Shown: one piece after another, positions 17,472-27,542 of the stretch
Layout: each line of letters opens with the position of its first letter
Numbering within the stretch: position 1 is the first letter of the stretch
Assembly (NCBI GenBank): GCA_964396895.1
Contig: CAYNGJ010000001.1
Location: forward strand, 248,001-312,000
Length of the DNA: 64,000 nucleotides
Source of the DNA: UBA2334 sp964396895
GTDB lineage: Bacteria; Pseudomonadota; Gammaproteobacteria; Burkholderiales; Burkholderiaceae_C
Direction of reading: 5' to 3'
Notes under the pieces: model-generated
Seen by the model: the letters and a program-made list of their open reading frames with translations, nothing else
What the model was told of the DNA's origin: nothing
The model's database searches: none
Position numbers and translations under genes: made by a program

Positions 17472-17557
17472 CAACGCCTTGGGGCGTTGTCAGCATGCAA
17501 CGAAGCGTTGGCACTGGTCCCAGGTGACCCCACCCGGTGCGACCGCACGGGGTGGGG
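17472..17557 (-). terminator. Cluster of hairpins between asd and fimV
   Basis: Three stem-loops follow the asd stop: CCCCACCC/GGGTGGGG with an inner GTGC/GCAC (17528-17557), CAACG/CGTTG (17498-17510) and CAACGCC/GGCGTTG (17472-17489). None has a T-run, so termination or attenuation is only suggested. They separate asd from fimV. Confidence 0.4.
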
Positions 17558-17568
17558 GCTAGTGTGCA

Positions 17569-18705
17569 TCAGGCTGCCAGCAGGATGCGCAGCATGCGGC
17601 GCAGCGGCTCGGCCGCACCCCACAGCAGTTGGTCGCCGATGGTGAATGCGCCCACGTATTCGGGGCCCATGGCCAGCTTGCGGATGCGGCCCACCGGGAT
17701 CGTCATGGTGCCGGTCACGGCGACGGGGGTCAGGTCCTGGATGGTGGCTTCTCGGGTGTTGGGCACCACTTTGGCCCAGGGGTTGTCGGCGGCAATCATG
17801 GCCTCGATGTCGGCCACGGGGACGTCTTTTTTCAGCTTGAACGTCAACGCCTGGCTGTGGCAGCGCATGGCACCCACGCGCACGCAGAAACCGTCTACCG
17901 GGATGGCAGGTGAGCCAAAGCCTTCGCCCAGCCCCAAAATTTTGTTGGTTTCGGCCATGCCTTTCCACTCTTCTTTGGATTGGCCATTGCCCAGGTCTTT
18001 GTCGATCCAGGGGATCAGCGAGCCACCCAGGGGCACACCAAAGTTGGCGGTTTCGGCGGCGCTGAGGCTGCGTTGCGTGGCAATGACCTGGCGGTCAATT
18101 TCCAGGATCGCGCTCTTGGGGTCGTCCAGCAGGTTGCGCACGGAGGCGTTCAGCGTGCCGTACTGGGTGAGCAGTTCGCGCATGTGCTGGGCACCGCCGC
18201 CCGAAGCCGCCTGGTAGGTTTGCGTGCTCATCCACTCCACCAGCCCCGCCTTGTACAGCGCGCCCACGCCCATGAGCATGCAGCTCACGGTGCAGTTGCC
18301 CCCGACCCAGTTCTTGCCACCGTTGGACAGTGCGTTCTGAATGACGGGCATGTTCACGGGGTCCAGCACGATGACGGCGTCGCCGCTCATGCGCAGGGTG
18401 GAGGCGGCGTCGATCCAATGGCCGTTCCAGCCCGCGGCGCGCAGCTTGGGGAACACTTCGGAGGTGTAGTCACCGCCTTGTGCGGTCAAGATGACGTCGC
18501 AGCGCTTGAGCGCGTCGATGTTGTAGGCGTCTTGCAAGGTGGTTTCGTTCTTGGCCTGTGCGGGTGCTACGCCACCAGCGTTGGACGTGGAGAAGAACAC
18601 GGGTTCGATCAGGTCGAAGTCACCCTCGGCCTGCATGCGGTCCATCAGGACGGAGCCCACCATGCCGCGCCAGCCGACGAGGCCTACCAAGTTACCTGTT
18701 TTCAT
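17569..18705 (-). CDS. asd: Aspartate-semialdehyde dehydrogenase
   Basis: A 378-residue NADPH enzyme reducing aspartyl phosphate to the semialdehyde for lysine, threonine, methionine and cell-wall diaminopimelate. GLVGWRGMVGSVLMDRM is the cofactor loop and Cys138 in GGNCTVSCMLM is the nucleophile, as in the Gram-negative type. The ATG (MKTGNLVGLVG) has GAAAGGGC upstream; an earlier in-frame start adds 13 residues with no support. It lies between leuB and fimV on the same strand. Confidence 0.97.
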   Translation of the reverse strand: MKTGNLVGLVGWRGMVGSVLMDRMQAEGDFDLIEPVFFSTSNAGGVAPAQAKNETTLQDAYNIDALKRCDVILTAQGGDYTSEVFPKLRAAGWNGHWIDAASTLRMSGDAVIVLDPVNMPVIQNALSNGGKNWVGGNCTVSCMLMGVGALYKAGLVEWMSTQTYQAASGGGAQHMRELLTQYGTLNASVRNLLDDPKSAILEIDRQVIATQRSLSAAETANFGVPLGGSLIPWIDKDLGNGQSKEEWKGMAETNKILGLGEGFGSPAIPVDGFCVRVGAMRCHSQALTFKLKKDVPVADIEAMIAADNPWAKVVPNTREATIQDLTPVAVTGTMTIPVGRIRKLAMGPEYVGAFTIGDQLLWGAAEPLRRMLRILLAA

Positions 18706-18747
18706 GAGTTGCCCTTTCAGATGTTTGAAACACAAGGATTTCATCTG

Positions 18748-18766
18748 CCCGGCCTGTCAGGCCGGG
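18748..18766 (-). other. GC-rich hairpin in the leuB-asd gap
   Basis: Perfect stem CCCGGCC/GGCCGGG with loop TGTCA, about 40 bases before the asd start. There is no T-run. It could be a weak terminator after leuB or a leader structure of asd. Confidence 0.35.
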
Positions 18767-18972
18767 GAGGGGCGCGACAAACCAGGCTGAGTCAGCCAGT
18801 AATGGTTGTCGTTTTGGTCGTGCAGGACCAAGCCGATGCGGGCACCGCGCACGCAACCCCACCTGCCAAGGAGATTGGCAGGGCAGGGGCGTTGGCGGGT
18901 GTCAGCATGAAATCCATTCTACCGATTTGAATTACGCGGTCTTGACAGCCTGTGGCGTTGCCAGATGCGCTG

Positions 18973-20040
18973 TCACAGTGCTTTGACGACCGCAGCGCCC
19001 ATTTCTGCCGTGCTGACGCGCGTGGTGCCAGGGCTGTGGATGTCGGCGGTGCGCAAACCTTGGACCAGCACTTTCTGCACCGCCACTTCGATGCGCTGCG
19101 CGGCTTCTTCCTGGTTCAGGCTGAAGCGCAGCATCATGGCGGCAGACAGAATGGTGGCCAGCGGGTTGGCGATGCCCTTGCCCGCGATGTCAGGGGCGCT
19201 GCCGTGGCTGGGCTCGTACAGGCCCTGATTTCTGGCGTTCAGTGAAGCCGAAGGCAGCATGCCGATGGAGCCGGTGAGCATGGAGGCTTCGTCGCTCAGG
19301 ATGTCGCCGAACATGTTGCCCGTGACGACCACGTCAAACGCCTTGGGTGCCTTGACCAGTTGCATGGCTGCGTTGTCCACATACATGTGTTGCAGTTCCA
19401 CGTCGGGGTACTGGGCGTGAACTTCGGTGACCACGTCTTTCCAGAACTGGAAGGTTTCCAGCACGTTGGCCTTGTCCACGCTGGTCACCTTCTTGTTGCG
19501 TTTGCGCGCCGCCTGGAACGCGACGTGGGCAATGCGCTCGATTTCAGGCTTGCTGTAGCGCATGGTGTCGAAGGCTTCCTCTGCACCGGGGAAGTGTCCG
19601 TCGGTGGCCACACGGCGGCCACGCGGCTGGCCAAAGTAGATGTCGCCAGTCAGCTCGCGGATGATGAGGATGTCCAGGCCAGAAATGAGTTCGGGCTTGA
19701 GGCTGGAGGCGCCGACGAGCTGCTCGTAACAGATGGCTGGGCGGAAGTTGGCGAACAGGCCCATGTGTTTGCGCAGACCCAAAATGGCCTGCTCGGGGCG
19801 CAGGGGGCGGTCGAGCTTGTCGTACTTCCAGTCGCCCACGGCGCCGAACAGCACCGCATCTGAAGCCATGGCCAGCTTCAGGGTGGATTCGGGCAGGGGG
19901 TGGCCGTGCACCTCGTAGGCAGCGCCACCGACCAGGGCCGTTTCCATCTCGAAGGGCAGGTCCAGCGCCTGCAGCACGTTGACGGCCTGGGCCACAATTT
20001 CGGTGCCAATGCCGTCACCTGGTAAAACTGCAATTTTCAT
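18973..20040 (-). CDS. leuB: 3-isopropylmalate dehydrogenase
   Basis: A 355-residue NAD-dependent dehydrogenase for the third leucine step. It starts KIAVLPGDGIGTEIV, has RGRR and the DNAAMQLVK/NMFGDILSDEASMLTGSIGMLPSASL signature, and ends with the expected helix. It follows leuD after a 58-base gap that is filled by a dispersed repeat copy. The leu order here is leuC, entericidin, leuD, leuB. Confidence 0.97.
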   Translation of the reverse strand: MKIAVLPGDGIGTEIVAQAVNVLQALDLPFEMETALVGGAAYEVHGHPLPESTLKLAMASDAVLFGAVGDWKYDKLDRPLRPEQAILGLRKHMGLFANFRPAICYEQLVGASSLKPELISGLDILIIRELTGDIYFGQPRGRRVATDGHFPGAEEAFDTMRYSKPEIERIAHVAFQAARKRNKKVTSVDKANVLETFQFWKDVVTEVHAQYPDVELQHMYVDNAAMQLVKAPKAFDVVVTGNMFGDILSDEASMLTGSIGMLPSASLNARNQGLYEPSHGSAPDIAGKGIANPLATILSAAMMLRFSLNQEEAAQRIEVAVQKVLVQGLRTADIHSPGTTRVSTAEMGAAVVKAL

Positions 20041-20098
20041 AATTTTGATAGCTTACTTTGCTTGCGAATAAAGCGCTAGGAGGTTATTTTTTATAAAA
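20041..20098. repeat. Dispersed AT-rich intergenic repeat, copy 2
   Basis: The clearest copy in the window: TTTTGATAGCTTACTT, then GCTTGCGAATAAAGCGCT, then GGAGG and a TTATTTTTTATAAAA end. It exactly fills the leuD-leuB gap; the leuD stop codon TAA lies at its right border. The inverted GCTT/AAGC core could fold in the transcript. Its AGGAGG on the plus strand is not a ribosome site for either gene, which are minus-strand. Confidence 0.65.
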
Positions 20099-20755
20099 TT
20101 ACGCGCCAGGGAGCATGGTGTGGGCCAACCAAGGTTTGGTGGCCAGGCGCTGGGCTTCGAAGGTTTTGATCTTGTCGCGTTGGCGCAATGTGAGGCCAAT
20201 GTCGTCAAACCCGTTGAGCAGGCAGTATTTGCGGAAGGCCTGCACCTCGAAGGGCAGTTCATCGCCATTGGGTTTGACAATGACCTGGCGCTCCAGGTCA
20301 ACGGTGAGCGCGTAGCCGGGGAACGCCTGCACCTCGTCAAACAGTTGGTTCACCACCGCCTCGGGCTGGACGATGGGCAGCAGGCCGTTTTTGAAGCAGT
20401 TGTTGAAAAAGATGTCGGCATAGCTGGGGGCAATCAGCGCGCGGAACCCGTACTGGTCGATGGCCCAGGGAGCGTGTTCGCGGCTGGAACCGCAGCCAAA
20501 GTTTTTGCGCGCCAACAGCACCGACGCGCCCGCGTAGCGGGGTTGGTTCAGCACAAAGTCGGGGTTGGGACGGCGGCTGGTTGGGTCCTGGCCGGGGAAG
20601 CCCGCGTCCAGGTAGCGCCATTCGTCGAACAGGTTGGGGCCAAAGCCGGTCTTGCGGATGGACTTCAGGAACTGCTTGGGAATGATGGCGTCGGTGTCCA
20701 CGTTCTCGCGGTCCATGGGGGCCACCAGGCCCTTGTGCACGGTGAATTGGTTCAT
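20099..20755 (-). CDS. leuD: 3-isopropylmalate dehydratase small subunit
   Basis: The 218-residue swivel-domain subunit pairs with LeuC to isomerise 2- to 3-isopropylmalate. It shows TVHKGLVAPMDRENVDTDAI and FGCGSSREHAPWAI. I choose ATG 20755 (MNQFTVHKG); a GTG two codons earlier overlaps the entericidin stop and is the alternative. Genes overlap or nearly touch, so translation is probably coupled to the small lipoprotein upstream. Confidence 0.96.
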   Translation of the reverse strand: MNQFTVHKGLVAPMDRENVDTDAIIPKQFLKSIRKTGFGPNLFDEWRYLDAGFPGQDPTSRRPNPDFVLNQPRYAGASVLLARKNFGCGSSREHAPWAIDQYGFRALIAPSYADIFFNNCFKNGLLPIVQPEAVVNQLFDEVQAFPGYALTVDLERQVIVKPNGDELPFEVQAFRKYCLLNGFDDIGLTLRQRDKIKTFEAQRLATKPWLAHTMLPGA

Positions 20756-20757
20756 GG

Positions 20758-20886
20758 TCACTTCTTGGCTGCGCCTTCGATTTTTTCACCGGCTTTCTGA
20801 ATGTCCTGACCCACACCCTTGACGGTGTTGCAGGCGGACAGCGTGAACGACAGGGCAATGGCGATGAGGCCCAACAGTTTGGTCAT
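20758..20886 (-). CDS. Entericidin A/B family lipoprotein
   Basis: A 42-residue lipoprotein: MTKLLGLIAIALSFTLSAC is a signal peptide with lipobox LSAC (Cys19), followed by NTVKGVGQDIQKAGEKIEG, the conserved amphipathic entericidin body. In E. coli, EcnA and EcnB form an antidote/toxin pair linked to stationary-phase lysis. Only one copy is present here, inserted between leuC and leuD with short spacers. A role with leucine synthesis is not evident; this placement seems to be common in Burkholderiales, from memory. The true start is the ATG at 20886, with AAAGGAC upstream. Confidence 0.9.
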   Translation of the reverse strand: MTKLLGLIAIALSFTLSACNTVKGVGQDIQKAGEKIEGAAKK

Positions 20887-20899
20887 GGCAATGGTCCTT

Positions 20900-22321
20900 T
20901 CAGGTGAATTGGCGAACGTCAACAAAATGGCCGTGGATGGCCGCTGCAGCGGCCATGGCGGGGCTGACCAGGTGGGTGCGACCACCGGCACCCTGGCGAC
21001 CTTCAAAGTTGCGGTTGCTGGTGCTGGCGCAGCGTTCGCCGGGCTCCAACCGGTCGGCGTTCATGGCCAGGCACATGCTGCAGCCGGGCTCACGCCACTC
21101 AAAACCGGCTGCCGTGAACACCTCGTGCAGCCCTTCACGCTCGGCCTGTTCTTTGACCAGGCCAGAGCCAGGCACCACCAGCGCCAGCTTGATGTTCTTG
21201 GCCACTTTTTGGCCCAGCTTTTTCACGACAGCTGCGGCTTCACGCATGTCTTCGATGCGGCTGTTGGTGCAAGAGCCAATGAACACCTTGTCCACAAAAA
21301 CGTCGGCCAAGGGTTTGCCCGGCTCCAGCGCCATGTAGGACAGGGCACGCTCCATGGCGCCGCGCTTGTTGGCGTCCTTTTCCTTGTCGGGATCGGGTAC
21401 TCGGGCGTCAATGCCCAGCACCATCTCGGGTGAGGTGCCCCAAGTGACCTGGGGCAGGATTTGGCTGGCATCCAGTTCGACCACGGCGTCAAACACCGCG
21501 TCTGCGTCGGAGTGCAGGGTTTTCCAATAGGTTACCGCCTGGTCCCATTCGATGCCCGTGGGGGCAAGCGGGCGCCCTTTGACGTATTGGATGGTCTTGT
21601 CGTCCACGGCCACCAGGCCCGCGCGTGCGCCGCCTTCGATCGCCATGTTGCACACCGTCATGCGACCTTCCACACTGAGGGCGCGGATGGCAGCACCAGC
21701 AAATTCCATGGTGTAGCCAGTGCCGCCGGCCGTGCCGATTTTGCCGATGATGGCCAACACAATGTCTTTGGCGGTGCAGCCGGGGGCCAGCTGGCCCTCG
21801 ACCTTGATGAGCATGTTTTTGGCTTTTTTGGCCAGCAAGGTCTGCGTGGCCATGACGTGCTCGACCTCGCTGGTGCCAATGCCATGGGCCAGTGCACCGA
21901 ACGCGCCGTGCGTGCTGGTGTGGCTGTCACCGCAAACCACGGTCATCCCGGGCAGGGTGGCGCCGTTTTCGGGGCCGATGACGTGGACAATTCCCTGGCG
22001 CTTGGACATGAACGGGAAGAACGCCGCAGCACCGGACTCGGCAATGTTTTTGTCGAGCGTGGTGATCTGTTCTTTGCTGATGGGGTCGGTGATGCCGTCA
22101 TAACCCAGCTCCCAGCCCGTGGTGGGGGTGTTGTGGTCGGCGGTGGCCACAATGGAACTGACGCGCCACACCTTGCGCCCGGCTTGACGCAGTCCCTCGA
22201 ACGCCTGGGGGCTGGTCACTTCGTGCACCAGGTGGCGGTCGATGTACAGAATGGCGGTGCCATCTTCTTCGGTGTGGACGACGTGTTCGTCCCAGATCTT
22301 GTCGTAAAGGGTGCGTCCCAT
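20900..22321 (-). CDS. leuC: 3-isopropylmalate dehydratase large subunit
   Basis: A 473-residue aconitase-fold subunit with the 4Fe-4S ligands in IGSCTNSRIED and CSMCLAMN, and the VCGDSHTSTHGAFGALAHG motif. It is first in the leuC-ecn-leuD-leuB run. A strong bidirectional terminator lies 83 bases upstream, after gltA, so leuC has its own promoter within a gap of about 140 bases. No leader peptide for attenuation was seen. Confidence 0.97.
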   Translation of the reverse strand: MGRTLYDKIWDEHVVHTEEDGTAILYIDRHLVHEVTSPQAFEGLRQAGRKVWRVSSIVATADHNTPTTGWELGYDGITDPISKEQITTLDKNIAESGAAAFFPFMSKRQGIVHVIGPENGATLPGMTVVCGDSHTSTHGAFGALAHGIGTSEVEHVMATQTLLAKKAKNMLIKVEGQLAPGCTAKDIVLAIIGKIGTAGGTGYTMEFAGAAIRALSVEGRMTVCNMAIEGGARAGLVAVDDKTIQYVKGRPLAPTGIEWDQAVTYWKTLHSDADAVFDAVVELDASQILPQVTWGTSPEMVLGIDARVPDPDKEKDANKRGAMERALSYMALEPGKPLADVFVDKVFIGSCTNSRIEDMREAAAVVKKLGQKVAKNIKLALVVPGSGLVKEQAEREGLHEVFTAAGFEWREPGCSMCLAMNADRLEPGERCASTSNRNFEGRQGAGGRTHLVSPAMAAAAAIHGHFVDVRQFT

Positions 22322-22403
22322 GGCTTGTGTTCCTTCGTGGAGCCCTCGATTTTATGCGGTGCGCACAGCAGACACTGTCCCTGCACGTTGGATGGCCTGA
22401 ATG

Positions 22404-22439
22404 AAAAAACCCGCCCGGTGTGACCACCGGACGGGTTTT
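22404..22439. terminator. Bidirectional terminator after gltA
   Basis: Near-perfect stem AAAACCCG-CCGGTG / CACCGG-CGGGTTTT with loop TGAC. On the minus strand it is followed by six T, which suits termination of the gltA transcript. It separates the TCA cluster from the leu operon. Confidence 0.85.
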
Positions 22440-22464
22440 CAGTCTGGCAAGGGCGTGATCGCGA

Positions 22465-23775
<1,311 letters not shown>

Positions 23776-23816
23776 GGGTTTTCCTTCTTGGGTTGGCGAT
23801 TAATCGGATGTGCGAA

Positions 23817-24092
23817 TCAATTTTTGCTGTTTCTCACCATGCTCAATACCTGGTGAACGTCCGGTCTGTCCAACTCTGCCTCTGGGCTTTTTCGCGCCAG
23901 AAACAGGTCCATCAGGTCGTTGTCCGACAGGTCCATCAGCATCTCAAGGCCAGTGGCTTGTTCCACCGTCAACGTCTCGCCATGCTGTGCAAAAAACCGC
24001 TCGATGAAGAGATCGTTTTCAAGCAAACCGCGGCGGCAACGCCACCGGAGCTTGCTCAACGCGCGCTGATCGAGGAGGGTGTGGCTGCTCAT
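23817..24092 (-). CDS. sdhE: FAD assembly factor SdhE
   Basis: A 91-residue protein (start MSSHTLLDQRALSKLRW) with the family core WRCRRGLLENDLFIERFF; the RGxxE motif is needed for covalent flavinylation of SdhA. A GTG further up would overlap sdhB and lacks conservation. The gene starts 28 bases after sdhB, matching its role in making active succinate dehydrogenase. Confidence 0.95.
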   Translation of the reverse strand: MSSHTLLDQRALSKLRWRCRRGLLENDLFIERFFAQHGETLTVEQATGLEMLMDLSDNDLMDLFLARKSPEAELDRPDVHQVLSMVRNSKN

Positions 24093-24120
24093 GGCGGGGC
24101 GGTGACAGGTGCGGTCATGC

Positions 24121-24825
24121 TCAGATGGCACGCATGACCATCATTTCTTTGATCTTGCCGATGGCCTTGGTGGGGTTCAATCCCTTGGGGCACACGTCGA
24201 CGCAGTTCATGATGGTGTGGCAACGGAACAGGCGGTAGGGGTCTTCCAGGTTGTCCAGTCGTTCGCCCGTGGCCTCATCGCGGCTGTCGGCCAAGAAGCG
24301 GTAGGCCTGCAACAAGCCTGCTGGACCCACGAACTTGTCGGGGTTCCACCAGAAACTGGGGCAGCTGGTGGAGCAGCTGGCACACAGAATGCACTCGTAG
24401 AGGCCGTTGAGCTCTTCACGCTCTTCGGGGCTCTGCAGGCGCTCTTTCTCGGGGGGGACGGTGTCGTTGATCAGGTAAGGCTTGATGCTGTTGTACTGTT
24501 TGAAGAACAGCGTCATGTCCACGATCAGGTCGCGCACCACGGGCAGACCAGGCAGCGGCTTCAACACGATGTCGCCCTTGAGCGTGTTCATGTTGGTCAG
24601 GCAGGCCAGACCGTTTTTGCCGTTGATGTTCATGGCGTCCGAGCCACACACCCCTTCGCGGCACGAGCGGCGGAAGGAGATGGTGGGGTCTTCCTTTTTC
24701 AACTTCATCAGCGCGTCAAGCAGCATGCGCTCGTGGCCGTCGAGTTCAACCTCGATGGTCTGCATGTAGGGCTTGGCGTCTTTCTCGGGGTCGTAGCGGT
24801 AAATCTTGAATGTGCGTTTGGCCAT
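24121..24825 (-). CDS. sdhB: Succinate dehydrogenase iron-sulfur subunit
   Basis: A 234-residue subunit that passes electrons from FAD to quinone. 2Fe-2S ligands are in SCREGVCGSDAMNINGKNG, and 4Fe-4S and 3Fe-4S ligands in CILCASCSTSCPSFWW and NCVDVCPKGLNPTKAIG. It lies 45 bases after sdhA. Length and cysteine spacing are standard for complex II. Confidence 0.98.
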   Translation of the reverse strand: MAKRTFKIYRYDPEKDAKPYMQTIEVELDGHERMLLDALMKLKKEDPTISFRRSCREGVCGSDAMNINGKNGLACLTNMNTLKGDIVLKPLPGLPVVRDLIVDMTLFFKQYNSIKPYLINDTVPPEKERLQSPEEREELNGLYECILCASCSTSCPSFWWNPDKFVGPAGLLQAYRFLADSRDEATGERLDNLEDPYRLFRCHTIMNCVDVCPKGLNPTKAIGKIKEMMVMRAI

Positions 24826-24870
24826 GGTGGCTTCTCCAGTCGGTTGAGGCGGTGGGTCTCGGGGCCGGGT

Positions 24871-26676
24871 TCAGAAGGTGCGAACCTTGGGTGGCACCGA
24901 AGCCACGGTCAGGGGCTTCAAGTTGACAGGTTTGTAAGACAGGCTGTTGGTCGCGCTGTCCCACAGGGTGTGCTTCATCCACTCCGCATCGTTGCGACCC
25001 AGTGGGAACTGGGCATCGTCGGCAGGACGCTCGTAGTCGTTCACGGTGTGCGCGCCACGGCACTCGCGGCGGGCTGCTGCAGAGGTCATGGTGGCCTGGG
25101 CGGCTTCCATGAGGTTCTCCACTTCCAGTGCTTCGATGCGGGCGGTATTGAACACATTGGACTTGTCGGCCAGTGTGATGTTGGCCACCCGCTCACGCAT
25201 GGCGTTGATTTTGGCAACCCCTTCGTCCATGCTGGCCTGGGTGCGGAACACACCTGCGTGCTGCTGCATGGTGGCGCGCATGTCATTGGCGACGTCCTGA
25301 GCGTACTCGCCGTTGGTGCTGCTGTTCAGGCGGTCCAGACGGGTCAGTGTGCGATCGGCAGCGTCCGCAGGCAGCGCCATGTGGCCCTTGGTCTTGCTGT
25401 TGTAGTCCACGATGTGGTTGCCCGCTGCGCGACCAAACACCAGCAGATCCAACAAGGAGTTGGTGCCCAGGCGGTTGGCGCCATGCACACTTACGCAAGA
25501 ACACTCGCCCACAGCGTACAGACCATTGACCACTTTCTGCGCGCCATGGCCGTCCGGCGTGACGACCTGGCCGTTCACGTTGGTGGGGATGCCACCCATT
25601 TGGTAATGGATGGTCGGAACGACGGGGATGGGCTCACGGGTGATGTCCACGTTGGCGAAGTTCACGCCAATTTCGTACACCGATGGCAGGCGCTTGTGGA
25701 TGGTGTCGGCACCCAGGTGGTCCAACTTCAGGAACACAAAGTCCTTGTTGGGTCCGCAGCCACGGCCTTCCTTGATTTCCTGGTCCATGCAACGCGACAC
25801 AAAGTCGCGGGGGGCCAAGTCTTTCAGGGTGGGTGCGTAGCGTTCCATGAAGCGTTCGCCGTTGCTGTTGAGCAAAATGGCGCCTTCGCCACGGCAGCCT
25901 TCGGTCAGCAGCACGCCAGCACCGGCCACGCCGGTGGGGTGGAACTGCCAGAATTCCATGTCCTGCAGCGGAATGCCGGCGCGGGCGGCCATGCCCAAGC
26001 CATCGCCAGTGTTGATGAAGGCGTTGGTGCTGGCCGCAAAAATGCGCCCTGCGCCGCCTGTGGCCAACAGGGTGGTCTTGGCTTCGAGGATGTGGACATC
26101 GCCCGTTTCCATTTCAAGGGCAGTCACGCCCACCACGTCGCCTTCGGCGTTGCGGATCAGGTCAAGCGCCATCCACTCCACAAAGAAGTTGGTGCGGGCC
26201 TGCACGTTTTGCTGGTACAGCGTGTGCAGCATGGCGTGGCCGGTGCGGTCGGCTGCCGCGCAGGCGCGTTGCACGGGCTTTTCGCCGTAGTTGGCGGTGT
26301 GGCCGCCGAACGGACGCTGGTAAATGGTGCCGTCGGGGTTGCGGTCAAAGGGCATGCCCATGTGTTCAAGGTCGTACACCGCATTGGCGGCTTCGCGGCA
26401 CATGAATTCGATGGCGTCCTGGTCGCCCAGCCAGTCAGAACCCTTGATGGTGTCGTAAAAGTGGTAGTGCCAGTTGTCTTCGCTCATGTTGCCCAGGCTG
26501 GCCCCGATGCCGCCTTGGGCGGCCACGGTGTGGCTTCGGGTGGGGAACACTTTGGACAGCACGGCCACGTTCAGGCCGGCACGGGCGAGTTGCAGCGAGG
26601 CGCGCATGCCTGAGCCGCCAGCACCCACGATGACAACATCAAAACGGCGCTTGGTCACAGAAGAAGCTTTTGTCAT
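24871..26676 (-). CDS. sdhA: Succinate dehydrogenase flavoprotein subunit
   Basis: A 601-residue subunit that oxidises succinate to fumarate. The Rossmann motif is VIVGAGGSGMRASLQLA; SHTVAAQGGIGASLGN contains the histidine that carries covalent FAD. Active-site motifs include EFWQFHPTGVAGAG and the HGANRLGTNSLLDLLVFGR region. The ATG giving MTKASSVTKRRFD has GGAGG upstream; a longer frame adds 27 unrelated residues. The stop of sdhD is four bases before this start. Confidence 0.98.
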   Translation of the reverse strand: MTKASSVTKRRFDVVIVGAGGSGMRASLQLARAGLNVAVLSKVFPTRSHTVAAQGGIGASLGNMSEDNWHYHFYDTIKGSDWLGDQDAIEFMCREAANAVYDLEHMGMPFDRNPDGTIYQRPFGGHTANYGEKPVQRACAAADRTGHAMLHTLYQQNVQARTNFFVEWMALDLIRNAEGDVVGVTALEMETGDVHILEAKTTLLATGGAGRIFAASTNAFINTGDGLGMAARAGIPLQDMEFWQFHPTGVAGAGVLLTEGCRGEGAILLNSNGERFMERYAPTLKDLAPRDFVSRCMDQEIKEGRGCGPNKDFVFLKLDHLGADTIHKRLPSVYEIGVNFANVDITREPIPVVPTIHYQMGGIPTNVNGQVVTPDGHGAQKVVNGLYAVGECSCVSVHGANRLGTNSLLDLLVFGRAAGNHIVDYNSKTKGHMALPADAADRTLTRLDRLNSSTNGEYAQDVANDMRATMQQHAGVFRTQASMDEGVAKINAMRERVANITLADKSNVFNTARIEALEVENLMEAAQATMTSAAARRECRGAHTVNDYERPADDAQFPLGRNDAEWMKHTLWDSATNSLSYKPVNLKPLTVASVPPKVRTF

Positions 26677-26680
26677 GGCT

Positions 26681-27046
26681 TTAGAGCCTCCAGAGAACTT
26701 GAATGGCCCAGCCCATGCAACCCACGAGCCAGACGATGGTGAATGTGTGCAGGGCAAGGCGAATACCGACCGGCTTGACGTAGTCCATCCAAAGGTCGCG
26801 CATGCCCACCCAGGCGTGGTAGAACAACGCCACCAACACGGAGAAGGTCAATACCTTCATCCATTGAGACGCAAAAATCCCCGCCCATGCTTCGTAACCG
26901 ATGGGGCCGGACGTGGTCAGGACCTGGATCAGCACGATCAGGGTGAAGAGTGCCATCAGCACTGCTGAAATGCGTTGCGCCAAAAAGTCGCGGACGCCAT
27001 AGTGCGCACCGACCACGACGCGCTTGGAACCGTAATTCACAGCCAT
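26681..27046 (-). CDS. sdhD: Succinate dehydrogenase membrane anchor subunit D
   Basis: A 121-residue hydrophobic protein with three helices (about 22-42, 56-78, 92-115), starting MAVNYGSKRVVVGAHYGVRD. The motif FYHAWVGMRDLWMDYVKP is conserved in SdhD and contributes to heme b and quinone binding. It sits between sdhC (35 bases) and sdhA (4 bases). Confidence 0.95.
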   Translation of the reverse strand: MAVNYGSKRVVVGAHYGVRDFLAQRISAVLMALFTLIVLIQVLTTSGPIGYEAWAGIFASQWMKVLTFSVLVALFYHAWVGMRDLWMDYVKPVGIRLALHTFTIVWLVGCMGWAIQVLWRL

Positions 27047-27081
27047 GTTGTTTCTTTCAGTGGTTGTAGGTGGAGCGGGTG

Positions 27082-27513
27082 TCAGTACAGGCCAAACAGC
27101 TTGGCACCCAGAACGACGGTCAGGCCCAGGGATAACGCCAGCACCACTTTGGCCGAGCTGGCGCCGAATTCCTTGGAGACGCTGTGTGTGGCGTCCATGT
27201 ACAGGTGGCGCAGGCCTGCGCACAAGTGGTGCAGGTAGCCCCAGATCAACCCCAGGACCACCAGCTTGACGAACCAGCCTGGCACAAATCCCACCCCGGC
27301 GGAGAATGCCGCAGTGAAGGATTCGTGGGAGATTTCAGACGACAGGGAGGCGTCAAACATCCAGACAATGAAGGGCAACAACAAAAACATGACAGCACCA
27401 CTGATGCGGTGCAGGATGGACACCCAGCCGGCTGCAGGCAGTCGGTAGGTGGTCAGGTCAGTGAAGGCGTTGATGTTGCGGAACTCCGGCCGCGTTTTGT
27501 TCAACTGAGACAT
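27082..27513 (-). CDS. sdhC: Succinate dehydrogenase cytochrome b556 subunit C
   Basis: A 143-residue protein with three membrane helices. It starts MSQLNKTRPEFRNINAFTDL, with the SILHRISG quinone-site motif near residue 33, and HHLCAGLRHLYMD supplies the heme b ligand. It is the first gene of the sdhCDAB-sdhE-gltA run, so the main promoter should be in the 27514-27638 gap. Confidence 0.96.
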   Translation of the reverse strand: MSQLNKTRPEFRNINAFTDLTTYRLPAAGWVSILHRISGAVMFLLLPFIVWMFDASLSSEISHESFTAAFSAGVGFVPGWFVKLVVLGLIWGYLHHLCAGLRHLYMDATHSVSKEFGASSAKVVLALSLGLTVVLGAKLFGLY

Positions 27514-27542
27514 GTGGACTTTCTTTGTCAGTGAAAAAGGGT

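Noticed and set aside
24109..26613. 834-residue frame antisense to sdhB and sdhA
   Set aside because: Shadow of two conserved genes; no recognisable domain.
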